Shown: positions 46,084-58,277 of the stretch, in pieces | Position numbering within the stretch: position 1 is the first letter of the stretch | How the letters are laid out: every line of letters starts with the position of its first letter | Source of the DNA: Euphorbia lathyris | Lineage: Eukaryota > Streptophyta > Magnoliopsida > Malpighiales > Euphorbiaceae | Direction of reading: 5' to 3' | NCBI RefSeq assembly: GCF_963576675.1 | Contig: NC_088915.1 | Coordinates: forward strand, 2,175,001-2,239,000 | Length of the DNA: 64,000 nt | Program-made: the position numbers and the translations under genes | The notes under the pieces: model-generated | The model's database searches: none | Seen by the model: the letters and a program-made list of their open reading frames with translations, nothing else | What the model was told of the DNA's origin: nothing

Positions 46084-46520
46084 CGTGATTTCTTTTCCAG
46101 GTCTCTAAGTCGACCATCCAACCCTAGTCTCTACACCGACCGCAGGTATATAGCTCCTTCTCGCGACCCTAGTCTCTAAATCGACCGCAGGTATATAGGT
46201 ATTTCTAGCGACCCTAGTCTCTAAATTGACCGCATGTATATAGCTCTTTCTAGCGACCCTAGTTTCTAAATCGACCACAGGTATATAGCTCTTTTTAGCG
46301 ACCCTAGTCTCTAAATCGACCGCAGGTATATAGCTATTTCTAGCGACCCTAGTCTCTAAATCGACCGTAGGTATATAGCTGTTTCTAGCGACCCTAGTCT
46401 CTAAATTGACCGCAGGTATATAGCTCTTTTTAGCGACCATAGTCTCTAAATCGACTGCAGGTATATTGCTCGTTCTAGCAACCATAGTCTCTAAATCGAC
46501 CGCTGGTATATATCTTGTTT
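46084..46520. repeat. 45-bp minisatellite in the 3' internal region of the gypsy-type element
   Basis: About nine units of 45 bp built around GACCCTAGTCTCTAAATCGA and CGCAGGTATATAGCTCTTTC. On the minus strand the unit encodes a 15-residue repeat (RVARNSYIPAVDLET) that stays open for 126 codons. Units differ at a few positions each. It may be part of the element's 3' untranslated region. Confidence 0.9.
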
Positions 46521-46870
46521 AGGTTTCTAAATTGACCCTAAAGCGAGTGCTCTCTTGAGCAATTTGGAAATTTGACCTACTATCGTCTGTATTTTGACTG
46601 GAGTTACTATTTCGTGTAATGAAATCATTGATAGGAAAGACCTTACCCTTTCGTTCGGAGCTCTTTTGAGTTAAAAAATATTTTTCTGTCGACTGTTGTC
46701 TGTATTTTTACTGGCGTCACTGTTTGGTAAATTTTCACTATCGTCTGGAGTCACCTCCCTTGATAACAATCATTGTTTAGCATAACCACTGGCTGAAACA
46801 GACTGCAGTTTGGAGATTTGTGCATCCGGTAATTATTTATTTACTTTTTACCTTTATGTCACATTGTACA
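46521..46870. other. Internal region of the gypsy-type element, no gene seen
   Basis: Contains repeated GTCTGTATTTT motifs (near 46585 and 46695) linking CTATCGTC/ACTGTTGTC blocks, a looser continuation of tandem structure. Confidence 0.35.
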
Positions 46871-46906
46871 TTTTTCTCTAATTACAAAAATGCCATTTTT
46901 TACCCT

Positions 46907-47096
46907 TATAAAAGGGTGGTGGGGGTCCATTTTAACCCCACACATTCTCTCTCTCACTATCATTTGAGTTCTTTGCGATGGTGCCGAGTAAATACGACGG
47001 TACGAAGGGCATGAAGGTGGTTTTCGAGCACCTGCTGAATATTACTCCCTTCCATGATCCAGGCTCTCACCTCAACAGGACCTAACATGAATCAGG
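46907..47096 (+). CDS. Promoter and first exon of an unrecognised gene or element (35-residue frame)
   Basis: TATAAAAG at 46907-46914 is followed 64 bp later by ATG at 46978 and a frame MVPSKYDGTKGMKVVFEHLL ending at TAA 47083-47085. A donor, CAG then GTAAGT, follows at 47096. The spacing resembles a real transcription unit, but the coding part is tiny and I do not recognise it. It may be a leader of a transposon. Confidence 0.3.
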
Positions 47097-47519
47097 TAAG
47101 TGCCTCTTTTGTTTATTTTTTCAAGGACTTTTACGCTTTAAGAACCCCGCTTGAACATTATTTGCATGCTAATGTTTAAGATGTTTGCGAATTCTTTAGC
47201 TAGAAACGTGAATCCTATGCATTGTGAACATTCTTCGCAATTATGAATTTTATGCATGATTAGTGATTTTTTTTTTTCTTTTTTTTTAGAAATCATGAAT
47301 TTTATGCACGTGAATAATAAAAACGTGGATAGTGCACGTGAATAGTAAAAACGTGAATTGAATTAAACAACCCCCAAAAGGTAAACACCATAATTGGGTT
47401 AAATTTATCGCAAATGCACAGAAGAATATAACCCTAAAGAATAACGAATTTTAGTTAAATTTTACGTGAATGTACGTGAAAATAGAACCTTAAAGAATAA
47501 TGAAGTGAGCTAAATTAAA
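47097..47519. other. Spacer, intron-like
   Basis: AT-rich with ACGTGAATA-type short repeats near 47300-47350. No gene seen. Confidence 0.4.
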
Positions 47520-47587
47520 AACTTGGGGTAATTGGTACCATTTCACAAAAATTGAGGTGTCAAGTTGCGTTATTCAGACTTAAATTG

Positions 47588-47700
47588 GTGGGTAGGGATC
47601 CTCTAGAGTTGAAAAGCCTCTAGAGTTGGTGGAGTTGTAATCTCAACCATTAATGGATGAGATTTAATTGACAAATTTTAATATCTAATTAGTCATTTAT
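47588..47700. mobile_element. Short insertion in one duplicate (MITE-like)
   Basis: Present only in this copy of the duplicated segment. Begins GGGTAGGGATCCTCTAGAG and ends near TAGTCATTTATTGA. Internal CCTCTAGAGTTG occurs twice. The family is not identified. Confidence 0.5.
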
Positions 47701-47852
47701 TGATACATTTCATTAATATTGAGGGTAAAATGAAACTTTTCGAAAACTTTGATACATTTTGTATCTTATCCATATATCCACGTAGTACAATAACTCATTT
47801 TGACTATAATCAATCCAAATTGTTCCGTATAATATTTTGAATATAGTTTTTG

Positions 47853-48405
47853 GTGTTAAGGTCTAAAAATACCCATAATATTTTCGGTCAGGAGCAATTT
47901 TACCTATAACGTCTAAAATTGTCTAATTTTACCCCTAACATCAATAGCCAAGAGCAATTTTACTCATAACGTTGATAATTTGGATCGATTTGAGACACTA
48001 TTATAAAACACAGATATTTTTTTCCTTATTCTGCAACAATTGCATTTCAATTCGTTCTAAAAAATGATTTCATGTTTTTTATAATTTAATAGTAGAATTG
48101 GAGATTAATATTATAAATTTGGTGAATTTTTTGAATTTTTAGTCCAATTTGTACAAAAAAAAAAAACTGTACTTTTTTATATATTTTTTCACATCCCATC
48201 ATATGTTGTGATTTGACGCAAAGATTAATGACCGACAAGACCGTTTGATAAATTATTTATCAAATTGATCCAATTTATCAACGCTAGGGGTAAAATTGTT
48301 CTTGGTTTCCAATGTTAGGTTAAAATTGCACCATTTTCGACATTTTGGACTTTGGGGCAAGATTGCTTATGACCCAAAAGTTAGGATATTTTTGCACCTT
48401 AATTG
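47853..48405. mobile_element. Mutator-like MITE upstream of F-box copy 2
   Basis: Paralogue of 27651-28180 with the same 9-bp flanks TAGTTTTTG (47844-47852 and 48406-48414). The MITE was therefore there before the segment was duplicated. Confidence 0.75.
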
Positions 48406-48473
48406 TAGTTTTTGTAATTATCTTTTAACCCTAATTGTTCACACTCCTTTTCTGATTAGAGTGAGCGGCGGCA

Positions 48474-49587
48474 ATGGCACAACTCCCAAGCGAGTTGATC
48501 ATCGAAATACTGCTGTGGTTGCCGGTGAAGTCCCTCCTACGTTTCAGATGTGTTTCAAAATCTTTATGCACCGTCATTGATAGCCCTGATTTTATCAATT
48601 CTCATCTAAGTAAGTCTTCTCAAAACTTAAATCTCAGCAAACTGATTTTCTCAGACGAATTGAGTAACAAATTTCATGTTTGTGATGTGAATGTCGATCT
48701 TGAAGAAGATATTATAGGCATAGAAAAACAAGTCTCATCCTCAGAATGTCTATGGTTACTGTAAAGGTTTGGTTCTCCTAGATCAAAGTTCATTGTACCA
48801 ACCTAAATTAGAACTGTCCCTGTGGAATCCATCCACTCATCGGTGTAAGGATCTTCCTGATTGGCCTTTGGAAGACCCAGCTAATGATCAATTTTATTAC
48901 TTAAATGGGTTAGGTTTGGGTTATGATGACGCTATTGATGAGTACAAAGTGTTTTTAAGGGTATATGTCAAGCGAAAACTTGATATTGAAGTTCAATTTT
49001 GGATTTATGGGTTTAAATCAAATATTTGGAGAAGGATTCAGAATCCCCCTTCCCTTGGATACAGAATAGATAGGAATGTGTATCTTCGTGAAATAGGTTA
49101 CTTCAGTGATGGTAGTCTACATTGGTTATCCAATTCAGAGATTGTGGCATTTAATATGAGAAATGAGACATTCTCCTTAGTTCCCCAACCTGTTTTATCT
49201 TTCAATTCAACTGATAGAGTTTTAAGGCAATTACATATTTTAGGAGGGTGTCTTTGCATCAGCTATTTCTGTTGTTCGATGGTGCCCCATGCTTATTTAT
49301 ATATGAGGAAGAATGATGGGGTTAATCAATTTACTTGGACAAAGTTATACTCTGTTGTAAATCCCTTATTTTTTGACATATCTTGGTTTCAATGTGTGAA
49401 CGTCATTGGGTATTCAAAGAGAGGAGATAAGATTCTCCTTAATGTTGGTATAATGAGTAATATAGTTTCATATGATCTTAGAGAGAAAAGTTTTGCTAAG
49501 GTTGGAACATGCAATGATTCTATTTGGAATGGTCGAATTCTTAGTCTTGAAGTTGAAAGTCTTGTGTCGGTAGGCGGTGGAACCTAG
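48474..49587 (+). pseudogene. F-box / FBA-domain gene, copy 2, single frameshift
   Basis: ATG at 48474 gives an F-box at residues 3-45 (PSELIIEILLWLPVKSLLRF, RCVSKSLC). The frame is lost between about 48744 and 48750 by a one-base change. The other frame resumes with YGYCKGLVLLDQSS and runs to TAG 49585-49587 through a typical F-box-associated domain (LSLWNPSTHRCKDLP, GLGYDDAIDEYKV, WIYGFKSNIWRRI, GSLHWLS, IVSYDLREKSF). Total length of about 370 residues is normal for plant FBX/CPR30-like proteins, which select substrates for SCF ubiquitin ligases. One indel is the only defect seen, so a sequencing error is possible and the gene may be functional. Confidence 0.85.
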
Positions 49588-51227
49588 TTGTTGAAAGACC
49601 AACAAATAAAATATAATTTGTCCGAAATGTGCTATGGTCTAATTATACTCACAACAAATAACATTAACAGTACTGTGGGATTTTGAGGCTCTTAATATTT
49701 TTTATAATGTGAGTTGGCCAAGGTTTTGTATTTTCCAGATCAACCTGCTGGAGTGAGCGAAGCAAAGGCGGTAGGTCTCATGTGGCTGCTTCTGATAGGT
49801 CTGATGTGGCTGCTTCTGATAGGAAAATGCAGATGGCTTGTGATTGACTTAGTTCTTTATATTACATACTCATATGTACAACTAGCTATTCGACTTCGTA
49901 GATTTCTCAATCATCTTTATGTCATAGCCATAGAATAACTTAGACGAAATTTATCATCTGTTTAATACAAGCTATATCTATTCTTCTTTTTAGAGATTTA
50001 CTTACAGCAGCTGCTGTTTTCGACATGTTATCCTCCAAGCATAAGCCTCTATATTCGAGACTTATTATGCTGATCATTCATACTCTTTCACGTATATATT
50101 ATTTTATCATGTTTATAAGGGACAACATCAAGGATACTTTGTTCCATCTTTCATGAGAATTTTTCGAAAATTCCTTATATGGTCTAAATGTATATTTTTG
50201 TGTTTAATACATTTATGTGTATTGAAGCTTAGCTATACAAGTAAGCAACTGAACCCACAAGGGTGACGAAGATTAAGACCTTTTGGACATTTCAACATTA
50301 TTTTCTTCCTTCTGCACACCCAAATTTGCCATTAAAACTGAAATTTAGAAACAACTTTTGTCTTGAGGAGCGTCTTTGTATTCCTCCCCTCCCCTTCTTT
50401 TTATACACGTACTACTACAATCCTAACAAGGGTAGTTTGGATATTTTTGTAATTACTAAGGGATAAATTTTAGTTTTAACTTAAAGAGTTCCCCTAGAAT
50501 AAAATTTGAGTGTTATCAAATAGCAAAAGACATTTCTCAGGTCTTAAACTTTTTCTAGGTATTCTATTTAGTCGCTCTATTTTTATTAATTGATTCTTAA
50601 ATTTTTTTTTTTTGGCTTAGATCCCTATTATAAGTTTAAAATCAATTAGATACTCAACCTATTCTTTAAAAGTCAAATAGATCTCTAACCCTGTATTTTA
50701 TATTTTAACTTTAGTTGTCAGTTCAGTTATTTTATATTTTGGATACGATTTTTATCATTATTTTATGATATTTTCAGTCATCAGTTCAACTCTAGTAATC
50801 AAATAAACCTAGTCGATGATATATACACATTTTTTTTAATTACTAGGTATAACACTGATTTTGGTTCGATTTAACGGAATATGTTTTTATTAAATCTTAA
50901 CTGGTAATCCAAATCTAAAATATTATAAAATATTGATCTACTTGAACTGAAAATATAAAATAGCTCAACTAAAATTTATTTCAATCATAAGAGGGATTTA
51001 AATAACAATTTTAACATACGTTAAGAATGTAATCGATGATTTTAAATAATTAAAAAGCTAATTGAGTTTTAATATATAGACCGATGACCTAATTGATGGT
51101 TTTAAAAGCCAAAATCTAATATGACTTTTACCCTATAGTTTACGGGTTGAATTTAAAAATATTGAAAGGTTTAATTGACTAAAAAAATCGCACCATTGAA
51201 GTTTATCTGTTTTAGTGACGACAAATG
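49588..51227. other. 3' flank of the F-box gene and AT-rich spacer
   Basis: 49765-49830 has an imperfect doublet (CTGATGTGGCTGCTTCTGAT region). Further right there are only AT-rich sequences with phrases such as TCAATTAGATACTC, probably old repeats. Confidence 0.45.
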
Positions 51228-52420
51228 CACGTTTTAGGGTTTTTTGGGTGTTTCATTTTAATTTTTTCGGTATATTAAGTGCTCTAAAATTAAAATTGAT
51301 GAGCTTATATATTAAAGTCAACCATTAATTAATTAATTGGGTCAAGAACTAAGATTAATGGTTGAAATTCCTCAATTAGGTCAAAAAATTGAAAAATAAT
51401 TCGTTGAAAAAAAAATAAAAGCCCGTGAAAATAACTAAATCGGATTTTTAAGGTCATAAACGGCCAAATTTGGCCAAAAGAGGGTGGAGGCCACAACCTT
51501 ACTATGTGTTTTGACCGTTGGTCCGTTTCCGATGGGATTAGGGGAATGAAACTCTAAAAGAAATCCTAATTTTGAAACTTGACACTTTTTTTGACCTAAT
51601 TATTTTGATCTCGAATTAACCCTAATGAAAGTGTCAAACCAAATTTGATTTTAGATTGAATTGATGCTACCATATATCTTGAGATTAATCAATAAAGAAT
51701 AAATTGATCCGAACCCGAATATGTAAATACACGTTTTAAGGTTTTTCAGGTGCTTTCATTTTTTTCGGTATATTAAGTGCTCTAAAATTAAAAGTGGCGA
51801 GCTTATTGCCTTAAAGTCAACCATTAAGTAATTAATTAGATAAAAAAAAGTGAAAAATATTTCATAGAAAAAACAACAAAAGCCCATGAAAGTCATTAAA
51901 TAGTATTTTGAGGTCCTAAAAAGCCGAATTTGTATAAAAGATGGTGGGGCCCATAGTTTTGCTGTGGGTTTTGATCGTTGACCCATTTCCTAACGGATTA
52001 GGGGTACGAAACCCTAAACCTTGATTTTGAGACTTGACACTTTTTTTGACATAATTATTTTGATCACGAATTAACCCTAATTAAAGTGCCCAACCAAATT
52101 TGATTTTGGATTGAATTGATCCTACTATATATCTAGGGGATTAATCAATAAAGAATAAATTCATCCGGACCAAATATATAAATACACATTTTAGGGTTTT
52201 TCGGTATATTAAGTGCTCTAAAATTAAAAGTGGCCAGCTTGTTAGATTAAAGTGAACCATTATTTAATTAATTAGATGAAAAACTAAGATTAATGGTTGA
52301 AATTTATTAATTAGGTCAAAAAAGTGAAAAATATTTCTTAGAAAAAAACAAAAAACAAAGCAAGAATCACTAAATCGTATTTGTTAGGTCTTAAAAGAGG
52401 GTGAGACCAACATTCTTCTA
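51228..52420. repeat. Tandem repeat, unit about 455-500 bp, 2.5 copies
   Basis: The unit start CACGTTTTAGGG, then TCGGTATATTAAGTGCTCTA, occurs at 51228, 51730 and 52185. The downstream parts (AACCATTAATTAATTAATT, GAAAAATA, ACTTGACACTTTTTTTGAC) recur in step. The third copy is truncated. Units differ by many substitutions. Confidence 0.8.
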
Positions 52421-52527
52421 TCATGTCTCTTTATGCTTTTCTTTTGGATGATTGTAAATATCATCTTATCTCTTTTAATGACGTTGTTGTTTTTTATGTT
52501 TGTTTCTCTACGAATAGGGTTGCTCAT

Positions 52528-52613
52528 CAGGGCTGGACCAATGATAGTGATATTCTAAACCGCTGGGACACTTGCTGATCCTAATGCAAATTTCGTTTTA
52601 GACCTTGTATACC

Positions 52614-52674
<61 letters not shown>

Positions 52675-52749
52675 AACAAATTTTGGACCCCCTAACAACC
52701 ATTGGCCCTAGGCCTGCGCACTCCGGGCCTAGACCCAGCGCCGGCTCTG
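52528..52749. mobile_element. hAT-type MITE containing an (AT)n array
   Basis: Ends CAGGGCTGG and CAGAGCCGG (reverse complement of the right end). An 8-bp flank TTGCTCAT / TTGCTCAC (7 of 8 match) at 52520-52527 and 52750-52757 fits the hAT target size. 52621-52668 is a pure AT dinucleotide run. Confidence 0.7.
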
Positions 52750-52757
52750 TTGCTCAC

Positions 52758-53734
52758 TAGCTAGTTGTTGTAGCCTATTATATGCCTTGTATTTCCTATT
52801 TAATACCATACTTTATATCTTCATTTTCTAGTGTTCGCCAACACTATTTTCTTCTCTCCTCCCTCGGGGTTAGGATCCTCACATTGTCGCACGGAATATT
52901 TGGAAATGTAATAACTTAAAAGTATGTGACCAACTTTGACCGTTAAATTTGATTCTCTCGCCCAAAACATTTAATAAAATCAATCCATGAAAAACCAAAA
53001 ATCATAAAAATGGCATCATTTTGTATAAAAGAAATTATTTTAACAAAACATAACTATAGATATTCACGGGAATTTATACACGACGGGGAAGAATTTTCAC
53101 GGAGCGGATATAGTAATCCTTATCCCTATCACCATTTTGGCTTTGGCGAGAAATTATCTCCCGTGCCCATCCCTATCCCTAATTTATCCCTAATTTTCAC
53201 TTATTACTAATCCCCATCGGGTTGGAAACATGTAGTTTTTTTTATAATGCCCGATTACCATCCCTACATACAAATTGAGTGATAATGAAATTTGTGAATG
53301 GACAGAGTGCTCCATCAATAACAATTGAAATTGACACAATTTCAAACATCAGTGTAAATTCGCTCAACTTGTAAACATTAATGGTATTATTATGTTAGTT
53401 ATGATGTTAGAGGTAAAATTACTTTTGCTGGACAATATTAAAAGTATTTTTTGCACTTTATATATATACATATAATCTTATTCACTATTATGAAAAAACA
53501 TTATTTTTGCTCCATTCTCGACACGTGCTATGCCATGAGTCAATTCTCATTATGGCGACATATGTTTTGGTCACATTACGAATAGACATTGTTAAAAAGT
53601 TAATTAATTAATAGATTAATACATTTTTTGTCCCTATACTTGTTTCAAAAAACCAACTAGTCTTTTATATTTGGAAAAAATTCTAGTAACCCATGAATTT
53701 ATTTAAATTGACCAATTGCCTTTTTGAAAGGTAC
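52758..53734. other. Spacer with retroelement-like low-complexity patch
   Basis: 53060-53220 has repeated CCCTATCCC/CCCATCCC-type phrases, encoding a Pro/Tyr-rich frame (53010-53210). It looks like a retroelement relic, not a gene. 53400-53460 resembles one end of the AAAAATACC MITE family. Confidence 0.4.
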
Positions 53735-53739
53735 ATATT

Positions 53740-53920
53740 TGAAACAATCATGATTCTACAGTGATTTGGTATTGATAGAGTTTGTGCTTAAATAAGCTTT
53801 ACAAGATAGAATCGGTTACAACAATAATTCTAAAGATACAGGGAGTAAATCAAGCTAACAATATCTGACTAAATCAAAGACTAATTCTAATATGTATATT
53901 TACAGATATATCCTCTAACA
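53740..53920 (-). repeat. 3' LTR of copia 2
   Basis: Starts TGAAACAATCATGATTCT on the plus strand and ends CCTCTAACA. Matches 58093-58272. Confidence 0.95.
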
Positions 53921-53927
53921 TTCCCCC

Positions 53928-54992
53928 TCAAATTAATGGCGGAGCCACTGTTAATTTGTCGCGAAGATGTTGAAACCGAGCCTTGGAGAGTGGTTTGGTG
54001 AGGATGTCAGCAATTTGATCAAGGGTGGGGACATAACCAACTCGAAGCTCTTTCTTGGAGACTTTGTCACGAACAAAATGAAAGTCAATCTCTAAGTGCT
54101 TAGATCTGTCATGAAAAATTGGGTTAGCAGTTAAATATGTTGCACCAAGGTTATCACACCATAAAACAGGTATTGTGGAATTGGAGATGCCGATTTCATG
54201 CATGAGCTTTTTCAACCAAAGCATTTCAGAAGCAAGACTAGCAAGAGCACGATATTCAGCTTCGGTGGAGGAGCGAGAAACAGTAGTTTGCTTATGTGAC
54301 CGCCAAGATACAAGATTAGGACCAACAAACACCGCATAGCTAGAGGTAGATTTTCGATCATTAACGTCTCCTCCCCAATCTGCGTCACTATAACCAACCA
54401 GATCAAGAGTTTTACCCTTATGAAAATGAATTCCATGTGTTGTAGTTGCAGTTAAATACCGAAGTATTCGTTTAACCGCTTTCCAATGATCAAGACTTGG
54501 ATTATGCATAAATTGGCTAACTTTATTTACAGCATTGCTAATATCTGGTCGAGTGATGGTCGCATATTGTAATCCACCAACAATAGTGCGATATAGCTTA
54601 GGATCAGTATAGGATTCACCAGAATCTCGAGAGGGTTTGGTGCTTGTGCAAGCTGGTGTTGAGATGCTTTTGGAGCCATCCATTTTGGATTTTTTGAGTA
54701 AATCAGAAATGTATTTCTTTTGACTTAGGTGAAGAGCATGATTTTCCCAATTCACTTCAATTCCAAGAAAATACGAGAGCTTGCCAAGATCCCGAATAGC
54801 AAACCGCTGCTGCAATTGCTTGATCAAGTTATCAATAAACACAATGGAATTGCCGGTTACCAAGATATCATCAACATATAAAAGACAATACAAACGCGTA
54901 TCATTATGATGAAGATAGTAAAGCGAGCAATCAGCCTTACTACAAACAAACCCAAGGGAAATCAAAGCCTCTGTCAAACAACGATGCCACAT
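53928..54992 (-). pseudogene. Copia 2 reverse transcriptase C-terminal part and RNase H
   Basis: Continues RT from [15 protein letters not shown] with the active site YVDDILVTGNS and FAIRDLGKLSYFLGIEVNW. RNase H has YSDADWGGD, RKSTSSYAV, SSTEAEYRALA, LWCDNLGATYL and DILTKPLS. TAA at the 3' end is followed within 10 bp by the polypurine tract. This part has no internal stop. Confidence 0.9.
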
Positions 54993-57900
54993 ACGGGGGG
55001 CTGCTTAAGACCGTATAGACTTTTCTTCAATTTGCAAACATGATGAGGAAAGTCCGGGTGAGTAAAACCAGGAGGTTGACACATAAAAACAGCTTGATCT
55101 AAAGTGCCATGTAAAAATGCGTTACTCACATCGAGTTGTTTTATCATCCAAGAGTTTGTTACTGCAAGTGAAAGAAGTAAACGTATCGTTGTGGGCTTGA
55201 TAACCGGACTATATGTTTGCTCATAGTCAAGACCGGGACGTTGATGATATCCTTTGGCAACGAGTCGTGCTTTGTATCGGTTGACAGATCCATCAGGGTT
55301 CAGTTTGATGCGAAAAACCCAGAGACAGCCAACCTTATTGTTGGCTTCGGTTTCTGGAACTAACTCCCAAGTTCCATTGGTAATGAGTGCATTATACGCC
55401 TCTCTCATAGCTGCACGCCATTGTGGATGTTCCATAGCTTTAGTATAATAAGAAGGGGTGACAGTTTCAGTCACGGCCTGATAGATTTTTGGACGAAGCG
55501 AACCCGTTTGAGTTCTTGTAACCATGAGAGTGGGTTGTAAAGGTTGGGGCTGTTCAGGTGGGGCTGTTTGTGATGCATTGGGTAAATTTTGGTGTGATGA
55601 GAGTTGATAGCCGCTAAAATCAACAAGTAGAGGGACAGTAGGCTGATTGGAAGCTGGCGGGGGGCTATTTGTTGTGGAGGTTGGTAACTCTCGAAAATTT
55701 GGTAAGGGATGATATGGAATAATAGTGCGAGTGGGATTAGAGGAAGTTGTATTTGGGCGTGGAGCTGTTGGGGGAATAGCAGTAAATGGTTCTTGTGCTG
55801 ATGGAAAAGAAATTGTGACCGGAGCATTGGACAGATCAGTCATAGATATCTGGCGCATCTCATTGTTTAACAGAGGAAATGGAAACTCTTGTTCATTGAA
55901 AACCACATGACGTGAGATAAAGAATTTGTTGTTAAGCAAGTCATAACATTTATAACCTTTATGTATTTTGCTATAGCCAATGAATATGCATTTACGAGAA
56001 AGTCGAAGCAATTTATTTGAATTGTAAGGACGGAGCCAAGGATAGCAAACACAACCAAATGTACGAAACAAAGTATAATCGGGTGTATTGCCAAACAATT
56101 TTTCATATGGGCTAAGGTAATCAAGTATTTTGGTGGGTAATCTGTTGATGATAAACATTGCACATTCAAAGGCATAAGACCAAAATTTCATAGGTAATTT
56201 AGCATGAGTAAGTAATGAAAGACTCGTTTCAACAATATGGCGATGCTTGCGTTCGGCGCAACCATTTTGTTCCGGTGTGTATGGACAAGACACTTTTTGA
56301 TTGATCCCATTGGTACTAAGACAATTGGTTAAAGCCTGAAATTCACCCCCCCAATCTGATTGAAAATTTAAAATTGGTCGTTGAAAATATTTTTCAACCA
56401 ATGTTCTGAATTTAATGAATACACTCAAGATTTCAGATTTATACCGCACAAAAAATAGCCAAGAGAATTTGCTAAAATGATCATAGAAAATAACATAATA
56501 GCGATAATTATCATGTGAATCAACTGGAGCAGGGCCCCAAACATCAGAACAAACCAATTCTAACGGATTAGAAGCAACGAATGTAGAAACAGGAAACGGT
56601 AAGCGATGTGCTTTACTAACACAACATGAATCACAAAAGGGAGCACATTTATTATCATCAAAGTCAAGTTTATTCAAAGCAATTGCTTTCTTAACAATGG
56701 GGAATTGAGCATGACCCAAACGGGCATGCCATAAAGAGAGACTAGTGTTAAAGGCTCTAATGCGATTTTGACTTGATGAAGGAAGCCACAGTGTGTAAAG
56801 TCCATCCTTATTCACCCCTCGACATATCTCCTTCTTTGTCTCCAAATCCTTCAAAACAAAGTAATTAGCAAAAAACTCAACCGAAATAGAATTTGATTGA
56901 GTTAGAGAAGACACAGAAAAAAGGTTATTAACAGTGTTAGGAACATGGAGTATATTTCGAAACTTTAGAGGAATATTGGAAATAGGAAAATCAGATTTAC
57001 CAATATGAGAGATAGGAATTGTGGATCCATTACCTACTACAACTTGCTCGGGACCGTCATATTCAGTGTGAACATGGAGGTTGTCCAAATCAGCTGTTAA
57101 ATGATGCGTTGCGCCAGAATCTAGGAGCCAATCAGTGAAGGAAGGGTTGGAGGTGGTGGCCATATTAGAGGACGGTTTAAGAGAACCCCTGGTATTGCGA
57201 TTGAATTTTGGTGATGGACACTGTCTAGCAATATGTCCCGATCCTTTACAATTGTGACATGTGAGAGTGGAGACATCAAGTGGAGCTGAATTTGTGTAAC
57301 TGTTTCTACTATAATTATTTGGGGCAGAGAAACCCCGACTGGATCCATAATTAAATTGACCGCGACCGCGGCCCCGTGGCCTGTTGTTTGAACGGGCAGA
57401 ATAATGAACTGAGGGAGTAAAGCTTGATGGAGCTGTGACTCGAGAGAGCTGTCGCTCCTCACTATGAAGCAAGCCAGTTAAGTCTTCAAACGCAATAGAT
57501 TCCAGATGAGCTTCTATTGCACGAGTGAAAGGCGGATAAACATCATTCAGGCCATCCAAAATTGCACCAACTAAATCATCGTTACTTACAGGATTTTGAA
57601 GAGCAGAGAGCTCGTCACTGAGAGATTTGGCCCGTAAAAGATAGGCAGAAATATCATCGTTCTCTTGACGTAAATTATGAAAACGATTCTTCAATTCACG
57701 GATCTGTGACTTCGATCCAGTGGCATAGGCTTTAGCCAGCTTTTCCCAGGCGGCTGCTGCAGTTTCTGCCCCAATAACTTAGGAAATTACGCCCGATGAA
57801 AGAGAAGGATGAGCAAACTGAGGACCTGTTGGTCCTTTTGCTCCCAAACTTCGAACGCCGGATTGTCTGCTCCGGTTTGTAATTTCTTGGGCGGCGGTGC

Positions 57901-58004
57901 AGAAGTTGCATCAACATGATGTCCCAACTTCTGACCTTTCAAAATAGGCAGAACCTGTGTCTTCCACAACAGGTAATTGGAGGCAGTTAATTTGTGATAC
58001 CATG
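54974..58004 (-). pseudogene. Copia 2 gag, protease, integrase and start of RT
   Basis: Gag begins near 58004 (WYHKLTASNYLLWKTQVLPI) without a usable ATG. It loses frame near 57810 and meets TAA at 57781-57779 within GVIS, stop, VIGAETA. From 57694 the frame is open for 906 codons: capsid part, CCHC from C146 ([14 protein letters not shown]), protease DSG at 192-194, the pre-integrase WHARLGH region, integrase ([22 protein letters not shown]), then RT through YGLKQ. A one-base loss in a C run near 55003 ends the frame; RT goes on in another frame. Confidence 0.88.
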
Positions 58005-58092
58005 GAGATAATTAATTGAGCGATTGAAAGGAGAAATCCCAGGGAAAAATTAAAATTCAGAGTTGTGAAACCTCAGAACTGCTCTGATACCA

Positions 58093-58272
58093 TGAAACAA
58101 TCATGATTCTCCAGTGATTTGGTATTGATAGAGTTTGTGCTTAAATAAGCTTACAAGATAGAATCGGTTACAAAAATAGTTCTAAAGATACAGGGAGTAA
58201 ATCAAGCTAACAATATCTGACTAAATCAAAGACTAATTCTAATATGTATATTTACAGATATATCCTCTAACA
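58093..58272 (-). repeat. 5' LTR of copia 2
   Basis: 180 bp, same ends as the 3' LTR, one base shorter because AAGCTTTACAAG is AAGCTTACAAG here. Confidence 0.95.
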
Positions 58273-58277
58273 ATATT

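Larger units (their letters stand above)
47520..48765. repeat. Segmental duplicate of 27430-28528
   Basis: Collinear with 27430-28528: partial MITE, Mutator-like MITE and F-box 5' end. Differences include an insertion of about 113 bp at 47588-47700 absent from the other copy, and intact rather than damaged F-box codons near the start. Confidence 0.85.
53740..58272 (-). mobile_element. Ty1/copia retrotransposon 2, complete structure
   Basis: LTRs 53740-53920 (181 bp, 3') and 58093-58272 (180 bp, 5') differ at about four positions. Target duplication ATATT at 53735-53739 and 58273-58277. The primer-binding site TGGTATCAGAGC adjoins the 5' LTR (58092-58081) and a polypurine tract TTGAGGGGGAA adjoins the 3' LTR (53932-53921). 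Gag-pol has at least two one-base losses and a stop. Older than copia 1 by LTR divergence. Confidence 0.95.

Noticed and set aside
46105..46485. CRISPR-like array in the 45-bp repeats
   Set aside because: The whole 45-bp unit repeats; there are no unique spacers, and the context is a plant retroelement.
47591..47640. GGATCCTCTAGAG resembles a cloning-vector polylinker
   Set aside because: The match breaks after the XbaI-like part, CCTCTAGAGTTG recurs within 30 bp, and the flanks are plant repeat sequence. It is a natural insertion, not vector.
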